Part shown: piece after piece, positions 1-6,957 of the stretch
How positions within the stretch are numbered: position 1 is the stretch's first letter
Layout of the letters: each line of letters opens with the position of its first letter
Notes under the pieces: model-generated
Database searches by the model: none
What the model saw: the letters and a program-made list of their open reading frames with translations, nothing else
Told to the model about the DNA's origin: nothing
Made by a program: the position numbers and the translations under genes
Source of the DNA: Rickettsiales bacterium
GTDB lineage: Bacteria > Pseudomonadota > Alphaproteobacteria > Rickettsiales > Deianiraeaceae
NCBI GenBank assembly: GCA_947424985.1
Contig: CANDYN010000019.1
Coordinates: 1-12,663, forward strand
Reading direction: 5' to 3'
Length of the DNA: 12,663 bases

Positions 1-1008
1 GATCTTGAAAAGATAAATGAGAAAAAAAATGCCATGTCAAAACAATCGACTTCACCCTTTACGGGTAAGTTCGCCACTATTGACGGAAAAACCAAAGGAA
101 CGGTTCCAATTAAAAAACAAGAAAAGCCAAAAGAAGCAACAATACCACTTACAGGTAAATTCACTAGCATTGATGGAAAAATTGCTGGAACTATTAAGAA
201 AGAAGAAAAGCCAAAAGCACAGATGTCAAATAAACCCAAAGAAATAGCGCCATTCCAAGGCCCACATTACGACCTCGAGACGGGTAATCAAGCTTCGGCT
301 GAGGCAAGTAAGAGAAAAGATATCGATAAAAAAATTCTACAAGGCCAAAAAGAAAAATTATTTCAAAAACTTAAACCAGAAGAAAATTTAGCAAATCAAC
401 AGCAATCTAAATATATTCAAAATCAAAGAAGACATGGTGGTATAATGCTACAACAAGGAAATGGAAATCAAATTCAAAATACTAATGGAGCACATACAGT
501 TTTTAAAGGTGGCCAGCAGATAAACAATAATAATTCAAAAGAGAAGAAAGCTGCATTTGCAGGCAATGGTATTGTTATTGGCAGTTCTCAGCGGAAGAAT
601 CAAAAAGAAGATAAGAAAAAAACCGATGCTGAGCTGTTTCGTGAAGCATGGAATAAGAATGGTAATTCGAACAAAGGTGATAATATTGCAGAAGTTATTG
701 ATCAAATTCCATTACATGAACAGAAAAATGTTCGCAATGATACCAATAATAAAATTAATAAAATAAATGTTAATAACCCCAAGAAACTTGCTTTGCATGA
801 TGGAACATCGGATGTATCAGATGTTATAAGCGATAATGGTAGTCAAAAGGGTCTATTGAGTTCGCAAATTTATAAAAAAAATATATACAATAAAAAGCAT
901 GATTATGGCTATGATGACAATGGCGATCTTGAATCAAAAGCGGAGACATACCGTCAAAAGATAAGTCGCAAAGGCACTTTTATGAAAGACAATAGGGGTC
1001 AAGGTTAA
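1..1008 (+). CDS. Lys/Asn-rich repeat protein of unknown function, 5' end probably outside window
   Basis: I do not recognise this protein. The frame is open from base 1 and the first ATG is at 34 (324 residues), with no convincing ribosome binding site before it. The codons before that ATG read DLEKINEKKNA. Their EK-rich character matches the EKPK linker that precedes the later repeat unit, so the gene probably starts upstream. Counting from the ATG at 34, a unit of the form TGKF-x2-IDGK-x2-GT occurs at residues 10-23 and 40-53, a 30-residue period. Each unit is followed by a linker ending EKPK, and a degenerate third unit (APFQG) comes near residue 72. The rest is hydrophilic and rich in Lys, Asn and Gln, with no membrane segment or catalytic motif, so it is probably largely disordered. 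It could be a secreted or structural protein, but nothing visible proves this. Its stop overlaps the xthA stop on the other strand by four bases. Confidence 0.6.
   Translation, partial: DLEKINEKKNAMSKQSTSPFTGKFATIDGKTKGTVPIKKQEKPKEATIPLTGKFTSIDGKIAGTIKKEEKPKAQMSNKPKEIAPFQGPHYDLETGNQASAEASKRKDIDKKILQGQKEKLFQKLKPEENLANQQQSKYIQNQRRHGGIMLQQGNGNQIQNTNGAHTVFKGGQQINNNNSKEKKAAFAGNGIVIGSSQRKNQKEDKKKTDAELFREAWNKNGNSNKGDNIAEVIDQIPLHEQKNVRNDTNNKINKINVNNPKKLALHDGTSDVSDVISDNGSQKGLLSSQIYKKNIYNKKHDYGYDDNGDLESKAETYRQKISRKGTFMKDNRGQG
55..216 (+). repeat. Two tandem 90-bp coding repeats (TGKF...IDGK units)
   Basis: Two in-frame copies run 55-132 and 145-216 with a 90-base period. The shared protein pattern is P-[FL]-T-G-K-F-x2-I-D-G-K-x2-G-T, followed by a basic linker ending EKPK. 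The protein similarity is clearer than the DNA similarity, so the copies are old or under protein-level selection. Confidence 0.75.
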
Positions 1009-1829
1009 TTCATTGATATCTCAATCAAGCACGGAACGTGGTCCGAAGCTCTTTCTCCTTCGCGTGGCCTTTTATCGATTGTTGCTGATTTGATGATGTG
1101 TTCATTTCCACAATTTACAAAGATATAGTCAATTCTAAGTCCGTGGTTTTTTGGGAAGCCGCCAAATCTATAATTCCACCACGAAAACTCGTTTGCATCC
1201 GGATTTTTCAGTCTAAAGGTATCAAAAAATCCCACATCTTCAAGATTGCTTATTTTTTGTCTTTCTTCCGGCATAAAGGCGATTTTCCCGATCCAGTTTT
1301 TTGCGTTATATACATCAATTTCTTTGTGCATTACATTATAATCTCCGCCTAAAATAAATATCTCATCTGGATTTTCCTCTTTTTCTTTTGCAATGTATTT
1401 TAAAAATCTGTCGAAAAAATCGAGTTTATATGAAAATCTTGGCGACTCTGTTTCAATGCCTGTCCAGTTTGCAAGTGGGCTTCCATTTGGAAAATATATA
1501 CTGCAAAGCCTTATTATTTTTCCGGAATATTCAATTTTTCCTTCGATATATCGCGCTTCGTTATAGATGTCATTGAAGTCATACATTGGTAAGTTTTTTT
1601 TCACATCCGTTATTGGAAATTTTGACAAAATTGCAACGCCATTCATGGATTTTTGTCCCAAAATTTCGCAATTATATCCCATGTCTTCGAAAAATTCCCA
1701 CGGAAATTGTTCATCTTGGCACTTTATTTCTTGCACCAAAAGAACATCAATTTTATTTTCCAAAAGCCAATCCGGAACGGCATGCATTCTTGCCCTTATT
1801 GAGTTTACATTCCAAGCTGCTATTTTCAT
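1005..1829 (-). CDS. xthA: Exodeoxyribonuclease III (AP endonuclease, EEP family)
   Basis: This is a Mg-dependent base-excision repair enzyme that cuts DNA 5' of abasic sites and degrades the 3' strand of duplex DNA. All family motifs are present in order over 274 residues, a normal length: WNVNS with Asn7, QEIK with the metal ligand Glu34, YFPNG with Tyr112, GGDYNV with Asp163 and Asn165, LRIDYI with Asp234, and SDH with the catalytic pair Asp263/His264. The start is the ATG of MKIAAWNVNS, the usual N-terminus for the family, so nothing is missing. No Shine-Dalgarno sequence is visible. The gene is divergent from the metal-binding protein gene at 1881 (51 bp between them) and converges on the repeat protein with a four-base stop overlap. 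I see no sign of degradation. Confidence 0.96.
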   Translation of the reverse strand: MKIAAWNVNSIRARMHAVPDWLLENKIDVLLVQEIKCQDEQFPWEFFEDMGYNCEILGQKSMNGVAILSKFPITDVKKNLPMYDFNDIYNEARYIEGKIEYSGKIIRLCSIYFPNGSPLANWTGIETESPRFSYKLDFFDRFLKYIAKEKEENPDEIFILGGDYNVMHKEIDVYNAKNWIGKIAFMPEERQKISNLEDVGFFDTFRLKNPDANEFSWWNYRFGGFPKNHGLRIDYIFVNCGNEHIIKSATIDKRPREGERASDHVPCLIEISMN

Positions 1830-1852
1830 TGCTTTTTAAAAATCTTTATTTT

Positions 1853-1880
1853 ACTTTATGTTTGAGTTTGTAAAAGTCAA
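1853..1880 (-). promoter_or_regulatory. Possible xthA promoter
   Basis: Reading the minus strand, TTGACT (1875-1880) and TAAAGT (1853-1858) are separated by 16 bases and lie 23-51 bases before the xthA start. The -35 match is good and the -10 is 4 of 6. Such hexamers arise often by chance in AT-rich DNA. Confidence 0.35.
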
Positions 1881-2675
1881 ATGAAAATTGTTATTTTATC
1901 TCTATTTTTTGCTTTTGTTTCATGCAAATCTTTTGCTGAAAATAAACAAAAAATTGCGATTGACAGTGGATTTTTGCATGCTGTTTTACTTGATTTAACG
2001 GGCAGTTTTTTTGAAATAATTCCAATTTATCAAAATGGACACTCTCACCACTCTGAAATCCTTATAAAACCAAGTGATATTGCAGCTTTAAGAAATGCAG
2101 ATTTTGTTTTAACTTTGGGTAATTCTGATATATTCGCAAATCTTTTAAAGAGCAATGAGAAGGTTATATCGGTGCTTGATTTTGGTGCAAAAAATGCACA
2201 TTTTTGGCTTGATCCGAAAAAAACAGTAAAAATTTATCAAAAAGTACTTAAAAAAATAACTTCAAGACTTGATAAAAGCTTGCTTTTAAAAGCTGAAAAT
2301 GTGATTAGGAAAATAGGCGAAAAAACTTCGCAAAATCTTTGTAAAGGTCAATCTAGTATTGATATTTTCACATCTCATGGGTTTAATGTTGATATCGACA
2401 AAAGTTTCTCAATTAAGGGTTTTATTTTTTCCGAAAATGGTGATATTTTACCAAAAAATTTAGCATATTTAAAACGCAATAAAACTTGCGTTGTTGCGGA
2501 TATTTCTTTTACTTCAGAATTTGCAAAAAAAATACACAAAGATACAATTTTTGTCAATATTGATGCCGATGGAATTAGTTTTGGTGAAATGGTTAAGAGC
2601 TGGAAAAGTGGTGAAATAATTTACCTTGGGTTCTTTGAGAAAAATGTTGCAAAAATTTGTAATTGCTATATTTAA
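1881..2675 (+). CDS. ZnuA/TroA-type metal ABC transporter substrate-binding protein
   Basis: This is probably the extracytoplasmic zinc- or manganese-binding component of a cluster 9 ABC importer. A hydrophobic signal segment (residues 2-14) ends at FVSC with Cys15, an imperfect lipobox; cleavage after SFA at 19 is an alternative. Family landmarks follow: a short His cluster NGHSHHSE (His54, His56, His57) before KPSDIAALRNADFVLTLG, then NAHFWLDPKK with His107, TSHGF with His166, and NIDAD with Asp228 as a possible fourth ligand. At 264 residues it is shorter than the roughly 300 usual for ZnuA, and the His-rich loop is only a stub. The ATG has no clear Shine-Dalgarno. The permease and ATPase genes (znuB, znuC) are absent from the window and both neighbours are on the opposite strand, so it stands alone. 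The metal cannot be decided from sequence; I favour zinc from the His-rich stretch. Confidence 0.8.
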   Translation: MKIVILSLFFAFVSCKSFAENKQKIAIDSGFLHAVLLDLTGSFFEIIPIYQNGHSHHSEILIKPSDIAALRNADFVLTLGNSDIFANLLKSNEKVISVLDFGAKNAHFWLDPKKTVKIYQKVLKKITSRLDKSLLLKAENVIRKIGEKTSQNLCKGQSSIDIFTSHGFNVDIDKSFSIKGFIFSENGDILPKNLAYLKRNKTCVVADISFTSEFAKKIHKDTIFVNIDADGISFGEMVKSWKSGEIIYLGFFEKNVAKICNCYI

Positions 2676-3805
2676 AAACCAAGAATTCCACCTCCAGATT
2701 TTTTTTTGTTTTCAGAAATTTCCGCCTTCTTGTCTTTCTCTCTGCCGCTAACTTTATCTTCATAATTTTTTCTTCTATTTTCTATGACCTCCCTTTCACG
2801 CTCAGAAGATCTTGAATATAACATATTTACACAGCCCGTGTCTCCATATTTTTCTCTATCAATTGATATTCGTCTATATTCTTCTTCCGCTTCTTTTAGT
2901 TGAACTTTTTTACCGCCAAATAGCTTTTCTATTGATTTTTTATCAAAATTTTTTTCAAGCTTCTTGTCAATTTTATCTTTAATTGCATCGTAATATGGCT
3001 TTTTCTTGTCGAAATACTCTTTGAAGTTTGCATTCTTATTTTCAGGTTTCTTTTTATATTTTTCAAATTTTTTTTTAAGTTTTTCATCTATATTCTCTTC
3101 CCAGGTCTTATTTGCCGCAACCGTTACAGCCGGACTTGTGTCGCCAAAAAAAGGAATTGCATCTTTTAGAATTTTCAAATATTCAAACTCATCAGTTCTT
3201 TTTTTAAGTTTTTTCTTTGCATAAAATATTTCTAAAATTGCGCTTGTTCCCACTCCCTCCTTTTCATATTTTGTCAGTTTTTCGTACATCTTCGTTTTCT
3301 TTTCGTTTTCTTTCTTTATTTTATTAATCGCCACTTCTTTTTTTATTTTGAGTAATCTTATCGGAAATTCTGACATATAATCATTTTCTGAAAAATCATT
3401 TGGAATTTTACCGCTTGTCCTTAATCTCCTTATGGTTTCAATTGCTAATTTATAATAGTCATCATCGGTCATTTTTACCTTTTTGCTATCTCCATTTTCT
3501 TCTTTCGAATCACTTTTTGGCATATTTGCCTTTAAAGCTTCATCTACTATTTTGTTGTTTTTCTTGTCTGACTCTTCTTCTGTTTTTATTGTTTTTTCAA
3601 ATCCATCCTTGGCGTTTTTATTTGATCCTTCTAATGTTTTTTTTGTTTTATCTTGAATTTTTTTGATTTCTTCGTCGTATTCCTTACTTACTTCCTCTAT
3701 TTCCTTTGCAAGCTCTTCATCGTTTAGCGGCTTGTGTTTTTCTTTTACTTCTTCATACTCCTCTTCTTGCTTTTCTCTATCCTGATTGTTTTTCTCTATG
3801 CCCAA
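2672..3805 (-). CDS. Lys/Glu-rich coiled-coil protein of unknown function
   Basis: I do not recognise this 377-residue protein. It is extremely rich in Lys and Glu. Long charged stretches (about residues 1-110 and 140-300) suggest coiled coil or disorder, around a somewhat more ordered middle (YYKLAIETIRRLRTSGKIP at about 116 onward; LKDAIPFFGDTSPAVTVAAN near 217). It ends in a GGGILGF tail. No signal peptide, membrane segment or catalytic motif is visible. The first conventional start is a TTG at 3805, but the frame stays open and coding-like for 68 more codons upstream, so this is probably not the true N-terminus. Its stop overlaps that of the ZnuA-like gene on the other strand by four bases. 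A structural or secreted protein of a host-associated bacterium is possible; that is a guess. Confidence 0.65.
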   Translation of the reverse strand: MGIEKNNQDREKQEEEYEEVKEKHKPLNDEELAKEIEEVSKEYDEEIKKIQDKTKKTLEGSNKNAKDGFEKTIKTEEESDKKNNKIVDEALKANMPKSDSKEENGDSKKVKMTDDDYYKLAIETIRRLRTSGKIPNDFSENDYMSEFPIRLLKIKKEVAINKIKKENEKKTKMYEKLTKYEKEGVGTSAILEIFYAKKKLKKRTDEFEYLKILKDAIPFFGDTSPAVTVAANKTWEENIDEKLKKKFEKYKKKPENKNANFKEYFDKKKPYYDAIKDKIDKKLEKNFDKKSIEKLFGGKKVQLKEAEEEYRRISIDREKYGDTGCVNMLYSRSSEREREVIENRRKNYEDKVSGREKDKKAEISENKKKSGGGILGF

Positions 3806-4009
3806 TACTCTATCCGCTTTCCCAGCTTTGTTGGCTTGATATATCCTTGCTGCTTCTACGTTTGCCTCATCTTGATTTAGCCCAAGTATGTTAATGTTGT
3901 CTTGCTTGTATCGTTGTTTATATGGATTTTGCTCTACTTTAGATTTTTGTAGTAAAGTTCCAGCTTCTTCGTGTGTTTTATCGGGTATATCAATAAAAAA
4001 TACAAAGAA
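3806..4009 (-). other. Coding-like 5' extension of the coiled-coil gene with no usual start codon
   Basis: Reading in frame upstream of the TTG at 3805, 68 codons pass before a stop at 4010-4012. The peptide (for example IDIPDKTHEEAG, then GLNQDEANVEAARIYQ, then ANKAGKADRV) looks like genuine hydrophilic protein and matches the downstream composition. There is no ATG, GTG or TTG in frame. An ATT at 3992-3994, just after a putative promoter, would give a 440-residue protein. Otherwise the start was lost or lies in another frame across the A/T runs at 3994-4000. Confidence 0.55.
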
Positions 4010-4037
4010 TTATTGCTTTTTATTTTTTAAAAATCAA
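4009..4037 (-). promoter_or_regulatory. Likely promoter of the coiled-coil gene
   Basis: On the minus strand TTGATT (4032-4037) and AATAAT (4009-4014, 5 of 6) are separated by exactly 17 bases. Transcription would start near 4002, leaving fewer than ten bases before the in-frame ATT at 3994. This placement supports translation starting well upstream of the TTG at 3805. Confidence 0.45.
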
Positions 4038-4063
4038 GCTATTTCTAGATTTATATAGTTTTT

Positions 4064-4492
4064 GTGGTAAACTGGCTTTTATATTTACATATTATCGCTT
4101 TTGTTTGCTGGATGGCAGGGATTTTTTATCTTCCACGTCTTTATGTGTATCATGCGGGAACTAAGCCAAAAAGTGAGGCATATAATATTTTTTGCATTAT
4201 GGAAGCAAAGCTTTTGAAAATTATAATGCACCCTTCTGCGATTTTAACATTTGCCACTGGAATTTCACTTGCGAGGATAAAATATGGCGGAAAAGAAGGT
4301 AATCATTGGCTTACCGTGAAGGGTGGGGCAACGGTTTTACTTGCTTTTTTTCATGTCTATTTGATGCAAATAAGGCTTGATTTTTTATATGAAAAGAACA
4401 TGAAAAGTCATAAATTTTATCGCATGATAAACGAGATTCCAACTATATTGCTACTGGTTATTGTTGCAATGGTAATTTTTAAACCCTTTTAA
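4064..4492 (+). CDS. hemJ: HemJ-type protoporphyrinogen IX oxidase
   Basis: This membrane enzyme oxidises protoporphyrinogen IX to protoporphyrin IX in haem synthesis, replacing HemG and HemY in many alphaproteobacteria. At 142 residues it has the usual length and about four hydrophobic segments (roughly 3-23, 50-70, 85-103 and 122-139). Conserved features are LHIIAFVCWMAG with His9, FYLPRLYVYH with Arg25 and His30, KIIMHPSAI with Met55-His56, Lys86 in LTVKGG, and NEIP at 123-126. The start is GTG; an in-frame TAG lies 16 bases upstream and no better start exists. There is no Shine-Dalgarno. A TATAGT at 4054-4059 is too near to leave a normal leader, so the transcript may be almost leaderless. 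pheT begins six bases after its stop, suggesting co-transcription. Confidence 0.9.
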   Translation: MVNWLLYLHIIAFVCWMAGIFYLPRLYVYHAGTKPKSEAYNIFCIMEAKLLKIIMHPSAILTFATGISLARIKYGGKEGNHWLTVKGGATVLLAFFHVYLMQIRLDFLYEKNMKSHKFYRMINEIPTILLLVIVAMVIFKPF

Positions 4493-4498
4493 TATTTT

Positions 4499-6874
4499 AT
4501 GAAAATTCCTGTATCGATTTTAAAAAAATTCTTAAAAACCGAGAAAACAACTCCTGAAATTACCGAAAAACTCACAAATATTGGGCTTGAAGTTGAAGAA
4601 GTTTTGGATAGAAGTGATCTTGGGCCTTTTCTTGTTGCGCAAATTATTAATTTTGAAAAGCATCCAAATGCTGACAAATTGAACATTTGTAAGGTTGACA
4701 TCGGTAGTGAAGTTTTGCAAATTGTTTGTGGTGCGGAAAACGTTAAAAGCGGCATGAAAACTATATTCGCGAAAATTGGGACTATAATTCCAAACGGAAA
4801 ATTTGAGATAAAACAGGCGAAAATTCGCGGACTTGATAGCTTTGGAATGCTTTGTTCTTACGATGAACTTTTGCTTGACTCGGGTTTTGATGGAATTGCA
4901 GAATTGCCTGATTTTTTTGAAGTAGGAAAAAGTTTTGCAAAACAAGCTGGGCTTGATGATGAAACAATTGAAATTTCTTTAACTCCAAATCGTGGTGACT
5001 GCGCAAGTATTATTGGTGTTGCAAGGGATTTGTCTGCATGTGACTTTGGGGAATTTTTGTCATATAAAAATGATTTTAAATTTGAGAAAAATTCTGATTT
5101 AATCGATAATATTTGCGAAGGAAATTCTTTTTCCCTCTTAAAAATCGAAGATGTAAGTGCTATTAAAAGCCCGATCGAGCTTGAGTCTTCGCTTGTAAAA
5201 TTTGGATTAAAGCCGAAAAATTTACTTGTTGATTTGACAAATTATACCATGATGCTTTTTGGGCAACCGATGCATGCTTACGATGCTGATAAAATCAAGG
5301 GGAAAATTTCCGTTAAAATGCTTGAAGAAGATTGCGACTTTGTTGATTTAAAAGATGCGACTCATAAGTTAAAATTGGGAGATTTAGTGATTTGCGATGA
5401 GGAAAAAATAATTGCTATTGCTGGAATTATTGGATCAAAAAGTTCTGCTATTTCGGAAAATACTACGAAGATATTGCTTGAGGCGGCCAATTTTGATACA
5501 AAGAAAATTGCAAAAACAGGGCAAAGATTAAACATTACAAGCGACGCAAGATTCAGATTTGAAAGGGGTGTTGATCAAAATTTAATGGAAATTTCCCAGG
5601 GTTTTGTTTTGAGTGAGATTTTAAAAAATATACCAAATGCAAAGATTACGGCTTGTGATTTTGGGATTACAAAATCAGCTAAAATACAGATAGAATATCA
5701 ATTTTCTTTATTTGAGAAGGTTATTGGAGTTGGTTGTGACAATAAAGTTCAAAAAGAAATTTTACAAAAACTTGGATTTGAAATAATATCAGGAAACCAA
5801 GATTTAATCGAAGTTTTGGTGCCAAGCTTTAGATATGATATTTCAAATGATAAAGATTTAGTTGAGGAAATTTTTAGGATTTATGGTTGTGAAAAAGTCG
5901 TTAATTTGCCTATAAAATTTATAAAAAAAGGCAAAACAAAGTTTGATGAAAACTGGGAAAAAACAATGTCAATCAAAAAAACTTTAGCTGGAATTGGATA
6001 TGACGAAGTTATTACAATGCCATTTCAGCATGATGATATTGTCAGTAAAATTCGATATGATGGCAGTGAAGCAGTAAAGCTTTTTAATCCAATCTCAAGC
6101 CTTGAATCAAGCATGAGAAAATCAGCTTTAGTTGGGCTTTTTGATTTATTTTGCAAAGAGTTTTTACAAACAAGAGATGAGAATATTAATGTTTTTGAAT
6201 GTGCAAGTGTCTTTCTAGACAGAAAAACTTTTAACAATCAGACAAATTTAGGGATTTTATCAAGCGGTAGTTTTGGTAAGGGAGATTTTAGAAATTTAGC
6301 AAAGAAATCATCCTTTGATGAGATTAAATCGCATGTTTTTGCAATTCTATCAAGCTTCTATGACGATCTAAGTGATCTGTCTTTTGAGAAAATGGATTTA
6401 GATTTTGCACATAGCTATAAATCTTTTTACATTGCAAAAAATCATATCAGAATTGGCTCAATTGGACAATTTTCTTATGAAATGTTATCAAACCTGGGAA
6501 TTAGTAATGATGTTTACTTTGCTGAAATTTTTGATATAAATAATTTGGAAAGAATCAGGGAAAAGTCTAAAAAACCTGAGACAGATTTGCAAAAAATCAC
6601 AAGGGAATTTGCATTTATACTGGATAAAAATGTTGCAATTGGTGACTTTATTAATGCTTTAAGATTGTGTGATGGTTCTATATTTGGTGTAACTTTACTT
6701 GACATTTTCGAAAGTGACAAATGGGAAAATGCAAGATCTCTTGCGATCTCTTTTGATATTTTACAAGAAAAGCAGCTTTCTGTTGGTGAAGTAAATGAAA
6801 TTTCCGAGAAAATTATTAATATAGCTGAGAAAAACTTCGCTGCGAAGCTTCGTGACGGAGTTTCTGAAAAATAA
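4499..6874 (+). CDS. pheT: Phenylalanine-tRNA ligase beta subunit
   Basis: This is the beta chain of the alpha2-beta2 enzyme that charges tRNA-Phe; it binds tRNA and hydrolyses misacylated Tyr-tRNA. At 791 residues it is full length, with domains in the standard order. The EMAP-like tRNA-binding domain is at about 43-150 (LVAQIINFEKHPNADKL to GMLCS), then LTPNRGDC at 161-168. The B3/B4 editing domain runs about 210-370 and ends near FRFERGVDQ. B5 is at about 393-465, with VPSFRYDIS and DLVEEIFRIYG. The catalytic-like core follows, and then the FDX-ACB anticodon domain at about 697-788, ending in AAKLRDG. The start follows the hemJ stop by six bases with no Shine-Dalgarno. pheS is not beside it, which is unusual because pheST is normally one operon. 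A transposon has inserted exactly at its stop codon, which survives inside the target duplication. Confidence 0.97.
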   Translation: MKIPVSILKKFLKTEKTTPEITEKLTNIGLEVEEVLDRSDLGPFLVAQIINFEKHPNADKLNICKVDIGSEVLQIVCGAENVKSGMKTIFAKIGTIIPNGKFEIKQAKIRGLDSFGMLCSYDELLLDSGFDGIAELPDFFEVGKSFAKQAGLDDETIEISLTPNRGDCASIIGVARDLSACDFGEFLSYKNDFKFEKNSDLIDNICEGNSFSLLKIEDVSAIKSPIELESSLVKFGLKPKNLLVDLTNYTMMLFGQPMHAYDADKIKGKISVKMLEEDCDFVDLKDATHKLKLGDLVICDEEKIIAIAGIIGSKSSAISENTTKILLEAANFDTKKIAKTGQRLNITSDARFRFERGVDQNLMEISQGFVLSEILKNIPNAKITACDFGITKSAKIQIEYQFSLFEKVIGVGCDNKVQKEILQKLGFEIISGNQDLIEVLVPSFRYDISNDKDLVEEIFRIYGCEKVVNLPIKFIKKGKTKFDENWEKTMSIKKTLAGIGYDEVITMPFQHDDIVSKIRYDGSEAVKLFNPISSLESSMRKSALVGLFDLFCKEFLQTRDENINVFECASVFLDRKTFNNQTNLGILSSGSFGKGDFRNLAKKSSFDEIKSHVFAILSSFYDDLSDLSFEKMDLDFAHSYKSFYIAKNHIRIGSIGQFSYEMLSNLGISNDVYFAEIFDINNLERIREKSKKPETDLQKITREFAFILDKNVAIGDFINALRLCDGSIFGVTLLDIFESDKWENARSLAISFDILQEKQLSVGEVNEISEKIINIAEKNFAAKLRDGVSEK
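6867..6874 (+). repeat. Left target site duplication of the transposon
   Basis: The eight bases AAAAATAA directly before the left terminal repeat are identical to those directly after the right one. They include the last bases and the stop codon of pheT. Eight bases is the size known for IS1595-family insertions. Confidence 0.9.
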
Positions 6875-6896
6875 GGTAACTATACGCATCTTTGAC
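6875..6896 (+). repeat. Left terminal inverted repeat, 22 bp
   Basis: It begins GGTAACTATA and ends ATCTTTGAC. It is the exact reverse complement of 9733-9754 over all 22 bases; the match stops at the next inward base (6897 against 9732). Confidence 0.95.
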
Positions 6897-6906
6897 CAAA
6901 TACTTC

Positions 6907-6936
6907 TTGACTTTTATTTTCTTTGTATGCTATACT
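6907..6936 (+). promoter_or_regulatory. Transposase/cargo promoter with extended -10
   Basis: TTGACT (6907-6912) and TATACT (6931-6936) are 18 bases apart. The -10 is preceded by TGC, forming an extended -10 element. A second TATAAT lies at 6941-6946. Transcription would start near 6943, just before the transposase start. This is the strongest promoter match in the window. Confidence 0.65.
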
Positions 6937-6957
6937 CTATTATAATTAACTTTGATT

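Noticed and set aside
1098..1873. Plus-strand open frames across the xthA region
   Set aside because: They lie antisense to an exonuclease III with every catalytic motif intact and have no recognisable content.
241..3880. Homology between the two unknown Lys-rich proteins (1-1008 and 2672-3805)
   Set aside because: Both are Lys-rich and have a short NQ...EA stretch, but I could not align them beyond composition bias.
3006..3894. Hydrophobic open frames on the plus strand opposite the coiled-coil gene
   Set aside because: They are antisense shadows: Lys/Glu codons read backwards give Phe, Leu and Ser runs that mimic membrane proteins.
6952..6957. TTG at 6952 as the transposase start
   Set aside because: It adds only two residues and lies closer to the predicted transcription start; the ATG at 6958 is the simpler choice.
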